DNA of 64,000 nt, taken from assembly GCA_000750105.3 (NCBI GenBank), contig JPHH03000016.1, positions 549,376 to 613,375 on the forward strand, written 5' to 3'. Under the pieces are notes generated by a model, which saw only the letters and a list, made by a program, of their open reading frames with translations, did not search any database and was not told the origin of the DNA. Within the stretch, counting starts at the first letter, position 1; every line of letters starts with the position of its first letter. The translations under genes and the position numbers were made by a program. Origin of the DNA: Tolypocladium sp. Sup5 PDA-1. Its lineage: Eukaryota > Ascomycota > Sordariomycetes > Hypocreales > Ophiocordycipitaceae. Of this stretch, positions 35,103 to 48,381 are shown one piece after another.

Positions 35103-38100
35103 CTAAAGTTGTTTTTGATTCAAAACGCTAGCAAATCCCACAAGACTGGGATGATGAAGAACATCATCGATTGTCACTTGAGCATGCGAAATTGAAATGG
35201 CGTCCCCATTCACCTCCGCCTCGGTGGTCTTAATCCTGCGTTGTATCAAGGCAATTAAATGGGCGGCATCAAGAAAGTCGCCTCCTAGCCGGTAGAACGG
35301 CAGGTAACGCATGTCTGGAGTAGGCTCATCGGGCGGCAACGTTCCCACGCTTGTGCGTTTTGAAGTAAAGACGGAGAACCAGATTGTATCGAGAACACTG
35401 AGACTAGAATCGTCGGGTTTGTCGGTGGACATGGCGTTGCTTGATCTGCCTTCGGTTGGACTCTGCTCTTTAGAACTCCTAACCGGTCGCAACATGGCAA
35501 AATTCGAGGAAGATCTTGGCATCACCTCTGTTCCAAGAAGGGCGATTTGGTCAGATTTAGAAGGCCCAGCATTCAAAAGAATGTGAACGGTGTCGGCAAG
35601 ATCTTCCAGCAGCGCCTGAGCCGTGTCCGGGTGGAATGCCATTGTCGAGTAACCCAGACTCATCTCAACAGTGCCATCGTTCTCCCGGGAGACGACGGCG
35701 AGATCGTACCAAGTCGTGAGCGGTTTCATTTCAGTGGTGATGGTGCTCACTTGGAAACCGATTTGTCCGCTGGCTGACTTGGCCGCTGGCTTAGCTGGTC
35801 GGTGATTGACGATGGAGGTAAAGCGAGTAGCCGGGGACCAGTCCGTACACTCCCGGATCAGTGAACGGAAACCGACACCTTCATGGGGAATGCGATTCCG
35901 CTGCTGATCTCGCACTTGGTTCAACAGTTGAAGGATCGAGTGCTCGCCGGAGCTATCAGCAAACCTGATCCGCATAGGGACGTTGGTTGCACAGCAGCCG
36001 ACAACGGTACTGCTTATAGACGGGTCGACCACGTTTCTCCCGGAAATGGTATCTCCAAACACCACATCGCTCTTCCCCGTGTACTGGGCTAGGACGTGTG
36101 CCCATGCACAGCTGATGATGGTGGAGGTGGTAATGCCCTCTCCCTTCGATTTCGGCACTGATATCACCTTGTCCTTGGTAAAGGCCATGCGCAAGGGGCT
36201 CTGGTGGTCGGACTCTGTCGCTGGAATGAGCTCGGGCATGGTGGACCCATCAAGCAAGCTCCGCCAGTAGCTGTAGCTTGTGTCACTTGTCTGCCGATTC
36301 AGATCTGCGACGTAGTCGGCGAAGGAGCCTAAGGGCGGCTCATAAGCGTCCCGTTGATGGTACAATTTGCGGAGGGTGTCCAGGATGATTGGAAGAGACA
36401 TGGCGTCGTATATAGCATGTGACATCCGCAATAGTATGCGGGTCTTTTTGCTCTCATCTTGTTGAAGAATAGCCATGTTCACCATGGGTGTGCCGAGTCG
36501 AAGAGGTTGACGGCACATGTTCCCTTCAAATAAGCGCTCGGTGGCATCTTCCAGCGAGCCCTCAGCCTTGACCACGAGCACATTGTGCTGATAGGACTTC
36601 AATATGATCTGGAGAAGCCTTCCGTTGCGAAGATCAAACGCGAAAGCAGTGCGGAAAGCTTCGATATGCTGCGCCAGTAGCATGCAGCTTTGCTGTAGTC
36701 GAACCAGATCGAGGCCGCGATCCGTATCAAGGACAAAGGTGTTTACTTCTGTCTGGGCCGCGGTCAATGCTCCTGCCACGCTGAAGGCAACGGCGTCAGT
36801 GGCAGGGAAGACATCCTGGATCGATTCCTTTCCGGTCCCAGTGATGGGGCAGACGACCTCCTCAAGGAAGGCGTCGATATTGTTGTCCACACCGTCGAGT
36901 AGCTGGAAAGGACGGTAAGGGGGCGGTGAAGCCGCTTCAAGTGCCGATCTAGTCAGACTTTTGGCGACAACTGCCATTTTGAACAAGACTGGGTTCTCAA
37001 AAATGTCCAGCACACGAATATCAAGAGTCTCCGTCCTTGCAGTAGCAACGACTTTCATGGCGCTAATAGAGTCACCACCGATGTCGAAAAAGTTATCATG
37101 TCGGTCGATTGTCTCTGCCTCGACCCCGAGCACGGCTGCCCATAGCTTACGGACGACGGCCTCCCTGTCGGTGTCGACCTTTCCAGTTTTCGAGGCGCTT
37201 CGAGACTTTGTATCCGCGATCTGGATGCCCTCACTCATCATAAACTGGCGGACGGCTTTGCGGTCGGTCTTCCCGGAGGCGTTCTTCGGTATCATGTCTA
37301 TTTGCAGATACACTCTCGGAACCATGTATGCCGGCAATCTCTCAGCCAGAGATTCCTTGAGCCATGTCGAATGGCCTGCCACGTCGCTGTGGTGGTGGTG
37401 GTGGTGGTGGTCGTCGAGGAACTCAAGGGCGGCAACGAGTGCGCGTTGATTGTCACTGAGGTGCAGATACTCTACCACGGCCGTTCGGACCTTGGGCATG
37501 AGTTTCACAATGCACGACTCAATCTCGCCCAGGTCAACCCGCTGGCCGCGGATCTTGATCTGCGAATCGCCTCTCCCCAGAATCGTGATCTTGCCATCGG
37601 CGTTGTATCGCACCAGGTCGCCACTGCGATACATCCGACGTCCCGATTTCCTGGGGCCAACGTCTGCAGTGAAGCCGGGATCCGTGATAAACGCCGCCGA
37701 GGTCTTGACGGGGTCGTTGCGATACCCACGCGCGACTTGTGGGCCCTCAATAAGAAGCTCTCCCACTGCGCCAATGGGCACAAGTCGGTTGTAGTTATGA
37801 GTGTCCACGATCCAGTTTTGGGTGCCGCGGATGGGTCTGCCAATGACGGATGAACCGCTCTTGTCTGTCACTCCAGGGTTCATGGTGCTTGTGATGGAGC
37901 ACTCGGTCGGGCCGTAGCTGTTGGCCAGGGTGACATTCGAACCCAGAAGCCACTTTTCAATCAAGGCTGGGGTGATGGCTTCACCACCCATTACCAGCAT
38001 CTTCATCTGCGGGACCTCGGCCGGGGGGATCAGCGCCGTCGTGCTGGCTGTGAGGATTGCAAAGTTGCCGTTCAGTCGCTGCAGGGACCCGACCAAATCG

Positions 38101-41100
38101 TTCATCCGCTCGTCCTCCGAAGGCAAGCATACGACTCCCCCAAATGTCCAGGCCATGAGAATGTCGCCAATAGAGACATCAAAGGTGAAGGCAGCGAATT
38201 GGAATATGCGGTTAGTCGGGTCCATGTTCAAGTCGGTGCCCTTGCTCAGGACGACGTTATATATGCCTCTATGCTCCAGGGTCACACCCTTGGGAACTCC
38301 TGTGCTGCCAGAGGTATACATAATCCAAGCCGTGTCTTCGGCTCGGACTGATTTCGAGGGAATAGCAGGATCGCGGCCATCGTATGACTTGGCTAAGTGA
38401 GCGAGTGCTGCTTCATTGACAGTTACGCTCCTGCAACCCAGCGATCGGAACCTGTCTGCCTTGGACTCGTCACAGAGTACCATGGCTGGAGACGAGTCCT
38501 GCAGAATGACACTGATTCTCTCCGGCGGCAGTTGAACTCCAAGCGGCACCACTGCGCCGCCGGCATATAGAATGGCCAGTATAGCCACCATGGCCCATCG
38601 GGACTTGTCCATGCAGAGCCCGACTGCTACTTCGGGGCCCACGCCCCCTTCTGCGATGAGCAGCTGGGCAAGGCTTCTGGCCGCTCCATCAAGCTGCTGA
38701 TAGGTAAGCTCCCCATCCCAGCTGCAGACGGCTTGAGAGTCAGGGTTGGTTCGAACGGTCTTGATGACCAGGTCATGAACACAGCCAAGGGAGGGCCATT
38801 GGCCGGTGAGGTTCCAACCGGCAATCCTATCTAGATCGTATGAGTTGGCCAGAGGAAGATCTCCCACCGTCTGCTCCTCAGAAGCGGCATTTCCAGCAAG
38901 CTGGGCGACGTTGTGCTCGAATTGTCGCAGGACCGCTTGGAGCTGGTCGTCGGGGATGACGGCGCTGTCGAACCGAGCCGCCACCTCAGCCTCCCCCTTG
39001 CGCTCATCCAACTTGCACAAGACTGAGAGGGGGTAGTCATCGAGCGCCTCCATCTTCAGGTGTACCTGCTCAAAGCCAGGCAGTCGAAGCGACGGATCGT
39101 CCAGGTCCGCATCCGCCGCGGTGTGTACGAGGAACAAGTGTCTGGGGTCAGCCGGGTTGAAAGCGGGAACGAGCCTTTTAATTTTCTGGAGTCCAACGTG
39201 CTCAAACGGTATCATCTCCACGCCTTCGCGGTGAACACTGTCCAGGAAATCCCGGACCCTTTGCTGGCCGTGTACTTTAATCCGGACGGGGACGGTGGTA
39301 AACGTTGGGGCCGCGAGCTCCGTGATTTCTGCCACGGGCGCTGAGCGGCCTGAAAGATTGACGGCAAACATGACATCTTCGACGCCGGCATATTGGGCTA
39401 CTGTCAAAGCCCATGCTGCCCTGAGGAGACTGGGGAAGGGCGTTTGCAGCCCCGCGACTCCGTCTATACGGACTGTTTGCTTCAGGAGCGAGGTAGGCTT
39501 GGGCTCATAGAAGCCAACAGAAGGAAGCGAGGGGAAATCGGTAAAGGAACCAGCACCTGCCAACGTCTGGGTCCAGAATTGCGATGCGGCGTCCAAGTCG
39601 GTGTCAAGGACGTGGCGAATGAATCTCGGGTACGGGATAGCCTTCGGCATCTCACGTCCATAATAGGCCGGGTAGAGGTAGCGGTACAGTATCTTCTCGA
39701 TACTCCATTTGTCAAACATGCTGTGGTGGGTGGTCAAGACAAAGCACTTGGCCCCTGAGCTCTGCTCCTCGACAATTGCACAGCGAAGAAGAGGCTTGCC
39801 CGGTTCGAAGCCCGCGACCTTGTCCGCGGCAAGGTAGCTGTCCAGATCGCCACCAATGTGCCATACTAGGGGCTCGTCGACCACTGTCTGTAGAAAGCCA
39901 TTGTTGCGGTCCAGCACGATTCGAGTGCGAAGGATGGGCAGTGTTCTGGCTACCGCCTCCCATGCAGCCTGGAACCTGGCAATGTCAACGTCCTCCCCAC
40001 TGGCTCGGAATACTTGGCGATATGTGTAGGCCATCGGCTGTCTTGCCGTGATGGCGAACAGCGCTTCTTGCATAGGGGTGCAAGGATATACATCTGTAAT
40101 CTGGTCGGAGGCCACCCGGCATTGAGCAGCAAAGTCTACCAGTCGAGATTCAAAGCCGCCGGGACTACTTGGATTCTCCGGCATCAACTCGAAGGGAGCA
40201 GGGTCCTCCTCTGCTACTTTGACGAGGCAGGCCTCCTGCTCGGTTTCCAGGATTCGAGTATATTCCTCCAAGATGGGGTGCGTAAATATGGACGCAACGG
40301 TCAATTGAAGACCGACTTGTCGAGCCGATGCGACAAGTTTCATGGCCGCCAAGGAATCACCACCGAGTCGCGTAAAGTGGTCTTGGGAACCGATAGAGTC
40401 GGCATCGATGGAGAGGACCTCAGCCCATAGCTGCTGAAGTTGCTTGCCAATCTTGGTTTGAGGGCCTTTCTTGATACCTTCACTAGCAAGATAGCGTTGC
40501 AGCAAGGACGAGCCTGACTCGAGATTCGTCAATAGCTGACGCACAGCCTTTCTATTTGTCTTGCCAGATGGTGTCAAGGGGATCTTCTTCCAGGGCATAA
40601 ATGCGGTCGGCACCATGTAGCTTGGGAGCTTGTCTGCCAACCCGTCCCTGAGGCCACACAGGGCCTTCTGAATCTTGCTGGAAGGGGCAAGAATGGTGAC
40701 CCCATCAATCTCCTCCGTTTGGTCAAGGTCGAACAGGTCACAGTCTTCGGTGAAGTCGATCACAGCTACAAGATCATTCGCCTTCTTCCCAGCTTGGAGA
40801 TCGACCAGATCGACAACAATCGTCTGCACCCCGGCGAGAAGCTTGCCGATCCAGTACTCAATCCGGCCCAGGTCAACTCTGTGCCCACGGAACTTGACTT
40901 CGCTGCCCATGCGGCCGATGTAAGTGTAGGATCCGTTGGGATTCTGCTGAACAAGATCGCCGGTCCGATACATTCGCCTTCCGGCGCCATCTAGACCAAG
41001 TTGCTTGATGAATCCGGGTTCAACCACGAAGCATTGCGCCGTCAGCTCTGGATTGTTCACATAGCCCCGGGCCTGCCAAGAGTTCTCAATGAGCAGCTCA

Positions 41101-44100
41101 CCGGGGATGCCAATGGGACACAAGCGGTTGTGGTCGGTGGTGCTAGTGACCCAAAAGTTACAGTTCTCCAGCGGGTATCCAATAACGGGCGCATCTTCGA
41201 TTCTTTGCATCGGCTTGCCGCAGGACGAGTAGACGGAGCACTCAGACGGACCATAGATATTAACAATCTCGGCGTGATCAATCCAGCGCTCGACAACACT
41301 TGGCTTGATCAGCTCGCCGGCGACTTGCAGCTGAGTTATGGACGGCACATCGGCCGGATTGATCATGGATGCCACGGTTGGGGTCAGCACCATCTGCTTG
41401 ACATTCATTTCCCTGATGGCCTGTGAAAGCGAGTTGACTCGTTGGTCTTCCGAGGGAATGCAGACACATCCTTTGAAGATGAGAGTCGTCATGATTTCTT
41501 GCAGAGTGACATCAAACTCATGAGATGCGAATTGGAGGGTGCGGGACTCCTTAGACCAACGTGTCGCTCTTCCGTGTGCCGGCAGACTAGTGGCAAGACC
41601 GCCATGGACCAGGAGGCATCCCTTTGGCAACCCTGTGCTTCCGGATGTGTACACAATCCATGCGGGATGATCAGGGTTAAGAGCCGGGCATATAGGCCCA
41701 CCCACGATCGGGTCCGGGAGGCTGGCCAACAAAGTGTCACTCACCTCAACAATACAAGGCCCCGAGCCGGCGAACCTATCGGTGTGTCCTGCGTTGGTCA
41801 GCATGACAGCTGCTTGACAATCCTCCACGAGAGCCTTGGCTTGCTCCAATGGGGACTGCGAGCGCAGCATGACAACGACCCCCCCGGATTCTAGGATACC
41901 TAGGATGGACACGACAGTCCACCTAGACTTATCCATGCAAACCGCCACCCTGGATTCGGGACCCACTCCAAGGCTAGAAAGATGCTGTGCAAGCCTCCTG
42001 GCGTTGGCCCAGAGTTCTTTGTATATAAAGTCGCCGTCCCAGGCACAGACCGCTGGCGAGTCTGGCTGTTCTTCGACTACATCCCTTATCAGGTGGTGCA
42101 GGCAGGTCAAGTCCCGCACTGGTATCCCAGCATTCTGTTTCTTGATTTGGGCTAGATCAGTAGAGGTGATTTCCTCCAGGCTGCGCAGCTGCCTCTCGTG
42201 ATTCGCCTCGTCGAGGAACTGCGAAACCCAGTGCTCAAACTGTCGAAGAAGCACCGCCACCTGAGCCTCGCTTACAACGTGACTGTCGAAACGAGCCTCG
42301 AGCTTGATCGAGGCCCCTTGCTGGCTGGGGAGTTGGCACTGAATGGTGAGAGCAAATGTGTCAAACGCGTTCACGGCGGTATCCACCAGCTCCAAGCCGG
42401 GAACCTCGGTGGCTCCCTCTCCATTCCTAGCATATGGTGGTTCAATAACAAGAGCATGGTTGATATCCGTCGCAGGCTGGAGATCGGGACCAAGGCGTTT
42501 GATCTCTTCCAATCCCGTATGCTCAAAGGGTATCATTTCTACTGCCTGGGACTGTATAGTTCCGAGATAGCTAGAAACCTTTGCTTCCTGATCGACATGC
42601 ACTCGAACCGGCACAGTAGTAATGGTGGGTGCAATAAGCTCCGTAATCTCCGCGACGGGGGCATTCCGGCCAGAAAGAGTCGCTCCGAAGACCACATCGT
42701 TTGTGCCTAGGTATTGACCTAGACTCATGGCCCAACCAGCCCTCAGGGCGTCAGCAAGTGAGAACCCAGACCTCGAATGATTGAACACCGAAGTGTTTAT
42801 CTCGGAGCGAAGCAAGGCGGCAGGCTTCGGCTGGTAGAAAGAAGACGGCATAGAAGGGAAGGCTGACGGGATATCTCCTCCAAGCTGGTCGCGCCAGTAG
42901 GAGGCAGTCTTGATTCCATCAACCTCTTTCTTGCGTTGCTGGTACTCAATAAACCTTGTGAAGGGGACCGCAGGAGGCACCTCGTCATGGAGATAAAGAG
43001 CCGCCAGTCGCTTATAGATTAACTGGGAGCTCCAGCCATCGTAGACCGAGTGATGCGCTGTCCACACAAAATAACGGACACCATTCGACTTCTCGTGCAC
43101 CAAAGCAAAACGCATGAGCGGCTGACCAATGGCCATGGCGCGTGCTTGGTCATCTGCAACATACTCCTCCAAGTCATCATGGGTCTGCCATGTGGGAGCC
43201 TTCTTCGATAGCACCTGCAAAGATCCTGAGCGCTGCCCTAGTAACATGTGAGTTCGCATGACGGGGGCCTGTTGGACCATGACGTCCCACATTGTTCGGA
43301 AGCGCAAGAAATCGATAGAATCCGAGAGAGCGTAGACTTGGCGCACGAGATACGCCGTCGGGCGTTGCTGCGTGGCAGCCAACATGCTCTGCTGTAATGA
43401 GGTGCAGGGATAGATATCCTCAATGTCTTCGGTACTCAGGCCGCACTGGATGGCAATGTCTGCCAGTTCCGCCTCTCTATCGCTCGAGGATGGCTGCCAG
43501 AGAGAGAAAGGGGGAGGGTCACTTCGCTCCTCCCCCTGAGCAGAGTCAACCTTGCCAGCTGCGTTGCGTTCATCGAGAATTCGTGCAAGGTCTTCAAGTC
43601 TAGGGAAGCCCAAAACATCCTTAACCGTCATGTGAATGTGTTCTAGTCTAGCCATTTCAACCAGTTTTATAGCTAGGAGAGAGTCTCCCCCTCGATAAAG
43701 GAAATGGTCGCTTGCTCTGATCGACGAGCTGCTCACGCTGAGGACAGCCGCCCACAGAGCTTTGAGCTTCTGCCCAGTCTTCGTCAGCAGCAGCTGGTCA
43801 TTGTCGCTTGAGTCCTCAAAAACATATTCCTGTAGGGCGGCGGTGTCCAACTCACCAACCAACCGGCGAACCATTTTGCGGTCGGTCTTGGCAGACGAAG
43901 TCAGGGGTATACGTCTGAAGGGAATGTAGAAAGTGGGAATCATGTAGGAGGGAAGCTTCGCTTGCAATGTATTCCGCAGCAGGTTGAGTCCTTCGCGAAG
44001 CTCATCGGACGCTGGGAGAATCTCTCTATCCCCCAAGGGATCAAAGGCGGTATGTTTGGAAAATTCAACGGCAGCAAACAAGATGGCACCTCCTGAAGAC

Positions 44101-45013
44101 AATGTGTCTTTCTTATCTGCGGGTAGAAGGCCAACGACGGCCCGGATTACACCATCGAGGGACTTTATAATCCAGTGCTCGACCTCCGATACATCAAGTC
44201 GTTGGCCGCGAATCTTGATTTGCGTGTCTCTTCGACCGAGATAGCTCATAGAGGAATCGCTGTTCTGCCGTACAATATCTCCTGTTCGGTAGAAACGTCT
44301 CCCGGGCTCAATCCCTAGTAGAGATGCAAATGCTGGATCGTGGACGAAAGCAGTAGATGTCTTGGCTTCATCGTTGAGATATCCTCGGGCCAGCAGTGGG
44401 CCCTCGATCAATAGCTCGCCCGGAGCTCCTGGAGGACATAGCCGCCCTGGGTTCTGCGGATCGGTAACCCAAAAGTTCACGTTCATGGGGAATCCAATAT
44501 TCGCCAGGTCTTCCACGCTCTGGAGCGGCTTGCTGACACTGGCAAATATAGAGCTCTCGGTTGGACCGTAGGCATTGAAGATATCTGCCTTTCCGAGCCA
44601 GGCCTCTAATACGCTCGCTTTGACTTCTTCTCCAAACAAGATCAGTTTTCGAACCATTAGGGCGTCCGCGGGTCTGATGGTTGATGCCATGCTTGAGGTG
44701 AGGGAAAGAACGTTTGCCTGTAGACGAAGTACTGAACCTGCCAGGTCATTGACACGATTCGTCTCATCAGGTATACAGACACAACCTCCATAGATGAGCG
44801 TGGTGAATAACTCGGATAGGGACACGTCGAACGTGTGCGCCGCAAACTGGAGTACCCTGTCCTCTTGAGACAGGTTCAGTGCGATACCATGGGCACGCAT
44901 GCTGGTTGCCAGGGCTCGATGCTCTACCAATACACCCTTCGGTGTTCCAGTGGAGCCAGACGTGTAAAAGATCCATGCGGTGTTTTCCGGCTCGGGTCGC
45001 GTCTCTTGTGTGG

Positions 45014-45057
<44 letters not shown>

Positions 45058-48000
45058 GATGATGATGGACTTGGTGACTCGTCCGCCATAATGTCGATTA
45101 TATTCAGAAGCTGGGTGCCCAGTCCAGAAAGTCGGCTGACTTGCTTTCCATCGCCAATCATGGCCACGGGGGACGAGTCGGCAAGAATGGCCCGGACACG
45201 AGCAATGGGTTCTCCTACCCCGATGGGAACAACAGCACCGCCAGCCCGTAAGATGGCGAGCATGGCGACCGGCACGAGCTTGGATTTGTCCATACAGACT
45301 CCCACTGGGACTTCTGGCCCAACACCAATATTCACTAAATGCTGAGCGAAATGGGAGGTGCGGTCATCTAACTCCTCGTATGTCAAGCTGCCATCCCAAG
45401 CGTCGATGGCGACAGCCGATGGTTGCTCCTGGATGCGCTCGTTGACCAGCTCATGGACGCATCGATTCAGACCCTCGGGAACACGAGAGTTTCTCTCTAG
45501 GATCTGCTGCTTCTGATCTTCGCTGATCAGCTCGAGTCTGGACACAGTGGTGCCAATGTCTCGGAAGATAGAGTGAAGCGCCTCCTGGAAGTTTTGAAGG
45601 AGACGTTGGGCATAGTCTCTATCCATCCGAGAGGCCCAGTAATCGAGCATGAACTCCAAATCTGCTTGGCCCGCTGAAACGACAAGAGAAACATCATACT
45701 GCCGATAGTATCAGATTGCTGTGGCTTTGGATTCTCTGAGGATCCGTACTTACATTTGTAGGGCTGGAGCCTTGGACAAGTTTATAACTCAAGCCTTGAA
45801 GACGTCCATCATCCTGAACAAGTCTCCGACGGAATGACATGACGGTATTGCTCCAACGACGAGGAGAAGTGGTGTTAGAAAGCTCTGCCTCGTGGGATAG
45901 ACTGTCTGCGTAATCAGAGTTGACAGCCCTGATAGCATCCAAGACGTCTGTCTCCCCTTCCAAGTTCATGGAGCAAAGGAGTGTGGTGATCAGCGGCCCA
46001 ACAGCCATCATGATGCCCTTCAAGGGCTTGTTTCTCAGGGAGGAGATGTATGAGAAGCACACGTCGTCGACACCGAGATGACTGCGCAGCACGACGCCCC
46101 AGGCAAGTTGGCAGACACTGGCCAAGTTGATCTTATGCCGTCGACAGAGCCGGTCCATAGATGCTACGTTGACGGGCATGGTGGAATACATGGTGTCGAA
46201 GTCGTGAAAATCAGCCTTCTCTCGTGTGACTGGAAGGAGTGTTGCCTGCGTCTTCGAGAGATACTTCTGCCAGTAATCCGACACATGGGTCTCTCTGGAT
46301 TGATGCTCGCTGAGCGCGTATTCAGAGTAGGAGAATGCCTTCTCGCCGGTGCCTCCAGGTCCGACAGCAGAGGCACACAGGTCGTTGAGAAGAACTTCGG
46401 CAGAGTGGCCATCGGTGATGGCGTGGGAGATAGTTAGCACGATGAGACACCGTCCAGGGCCTTCCTGGGTGACGGTCAGATGGTGCGGCAACTCGAACGG
46501 TTGAAATTCAACCATTACCGGCTCGAGAACCCCTGAAATTATGTCGATTCGCGGGGCCACTTTCTTGAGCACGACTTGGTCAAAGTGCCCCAGGCGACTT
46601 TCGCTCTCGACAAACACAGTCCTGAGGGACGAGTGCTTCTCGACGACTCTGCTCCATGCCGTGGCCCATTTTGCGGCGTCAAAGGATGCGAAAGCGCCTG
46701 ACGTTGAGGCTCTGGCAGTAAAGGTACACATGTATGCCCCTTTATCCAGGGAATTGCCCATGAGCATATTATCCTGTATGGGCGTGCACGGGTAGATGTT
46801 GTAAATGTCTGCAAGAGGATCTTGAGCAATCTGAAGCAACTTTTGCTCAAATAAGCGGTCCAGAGACGGGTAGTCTAGTGAGACATGTGGGAAATCGGAG
46901 AGGGTGGGCAAAGGTCGACGGCTGGGCAATATTGCGACAATGTCTTGTAGATGGCTGACGAACTTCTCAGAATTGCGCTTGAGATCTGTTTCTCCTCCGA
47001 ACTCGGTACCGCAAACGACCAAGAAGCTCAATTTTGTATCCATCCAAAAAGGGGTCATGCAGAGCCCGCCTATTGAGTGAGCGACGACCTCCGCAGCATG
47101 GCGCCCGGGCACTTCGTCAGTCGACTGCATTATGTTGTTGGATGAGGCGCCCTTCCGCCCCCTGAGCCGAGTTGTGTCAAAGATGAGATTGTTGTGATAA
47201 GAGACATTGTGGACAGAGCTCAAGAATGAACACCGTCTCGAATCTTTCGCGCTGCGGCACGCATCGACTATGTCTCCAGTGCAGTGATAGGGTATCTCAG
47301 CAAGCTCGTCAAAGCATCCTATCACACTGTCCCACGCGTCATCCTCCTCATGGGGCCGACCATCCCTGATCTCGACATGTCTCGCTGGGCCGGGTAATTG
47401 GTCTCCGAAGGAGGAGGCCAAGGATGCGAATATCACATCGTGAATCTCTGTACGCAATGTTCGGTGGCATGTCTCGCTATGAAGTGCTTCCGTCAACTTC
47501 AAGCTCAAACTGAAGACGCAAGATGAGACGACTCCGGCTTGCGGGAAGGGTTCTTTCGGCGGCGACTCTGAATTCACGGAGGGTCCAGTCGCGACAGCAG
47601 ATTCGATTTCCTTCCCCGTTCCCTGATTCACTCGCTCAACCCAGTCGGAGAAGGTGTGAGACTCAGTACTCAAGTCATGAGATCGGGTTGGATATGCCTG
47701 GATATCTTGAAGAAGGATATGCCATGAGTGAGCGTCAAAAGCGGCAGTGTGTGCCACCAAACCGAGTTTCCTGATCCGGGATCTTTCTCCAAAGAAGAGA
47801 ACGCTGAGAACAAGTGGGCTTGACGTTGAAACCTCCTCCTGCAGCTTTCTCACCTGAGCGATGGCCTTCTCATCGGATTCATATGGCACCAAGGTTCCGG
47901 AGGGGGAAGGTGTGATGCCTGACAAGACATAGGAATCCTTTTGATCGGGCTCCAGGGAAGCTCCGAGAATTGGATGTCTCTCCACCAGCCTCTCCAACAT

Positions 48001-48381
48001 TTGAGTAGCATCAGTGAGGGACATTGGAGCCTCAACATCCAATGTGAAGCCCTGTGACGACCCGAAGATATGGTACAGGCTCTGGAGCTGTGTGTGGGGA
48101 ACAGAAACAGATCTGTGGTCCGTCGCGGTACTCGATCGCAGCAACTCTGGGTTAGTTTCGACCAGCTGCCGTGCTAGATCACGCATAGACATGTTCGAGA
48201 CATAGGCCATGTCGACGAGGAGACCGAGTTCCCTACATTGCCCGGCGAAGAAGACTCCTGACAGCATATCGCCGCCTTGCTCGACGAGAGATTTCTCTGC
48301 GTTAATCTCAGATTCGTCCCTTTTCAGGACATGAGATGCCGCCCTGCACAGCAAGGTTTCGATGCCATTGTGACCGCCCAT
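35103..48381 (-). CDS. Three-module nonribosomal peptide synthetase, T*-E*-C-A-T-C-A-T-C-A-T-C-T*
   Basis: Two exons (48381-45754 and 45698-35103, intron 55 bp, GTAAGT donor) encode 4,407 residues. Domains in order: T* (1-75; GGDM, Met39 replaces the Ser), E-like (about 95-500; HTAAFDAHS instead of HHxxxDG), C1 (525-925; SHAITDGHS), A1 (960-1505), T1 (GGDSL, Ser1549), C2 (HHSVYDGWS near 1758), A2 (about 2070-2600), T2 (Ser2658), C3 (HHSMFDKWS near 2867), A3 (about 3180-3690), T3 (Ser3753), C4 (SHAIYDAMS near 3969), T* (GGDF, Phe4351). All three A domains have YTSGSTG and the A10 Lys. Pocket residues read by eye are DVSSIFAIFK, DVQVQAIVYK and DVGIVGSITK; Asp first means alpha-amino acids, but I cannot name the substrates. 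There is no thioesterase. It diverges from the HR-PKS, suggesting a joint acyl-tripeptide product. Confidence 0.94.
37388..37411. repeat. Coding (GTG)n repeat giving a His7 run in the NRPS
   Basis: The GTG/CAC triplet array encodes DDHHHHHHHSD at residues about 3640-3646, in the A3 C-terminal subdomain before the A10 motif. It probably forms a surface loop. Confidence 0.85.
45011..45058. repeat. Coding (GTT)n microsatellite giving a poly-Thr run in the NRPS
   Basis: About 16 tandem GTT units on the plus strand (ACA-type Thr codons on the coding strand) insert a Thr16 run at residues about 1091-1106. It lies between the A2-type region and the YTSGSTG core of A1, a loop position tolerant of length change. 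Confidence 0.88.

Noticed and set aside
37505..37843. Frames within the NRPS on both strands
   Set aside because: All lie inside the continuous NRPS reading frame and carry no independent motif.
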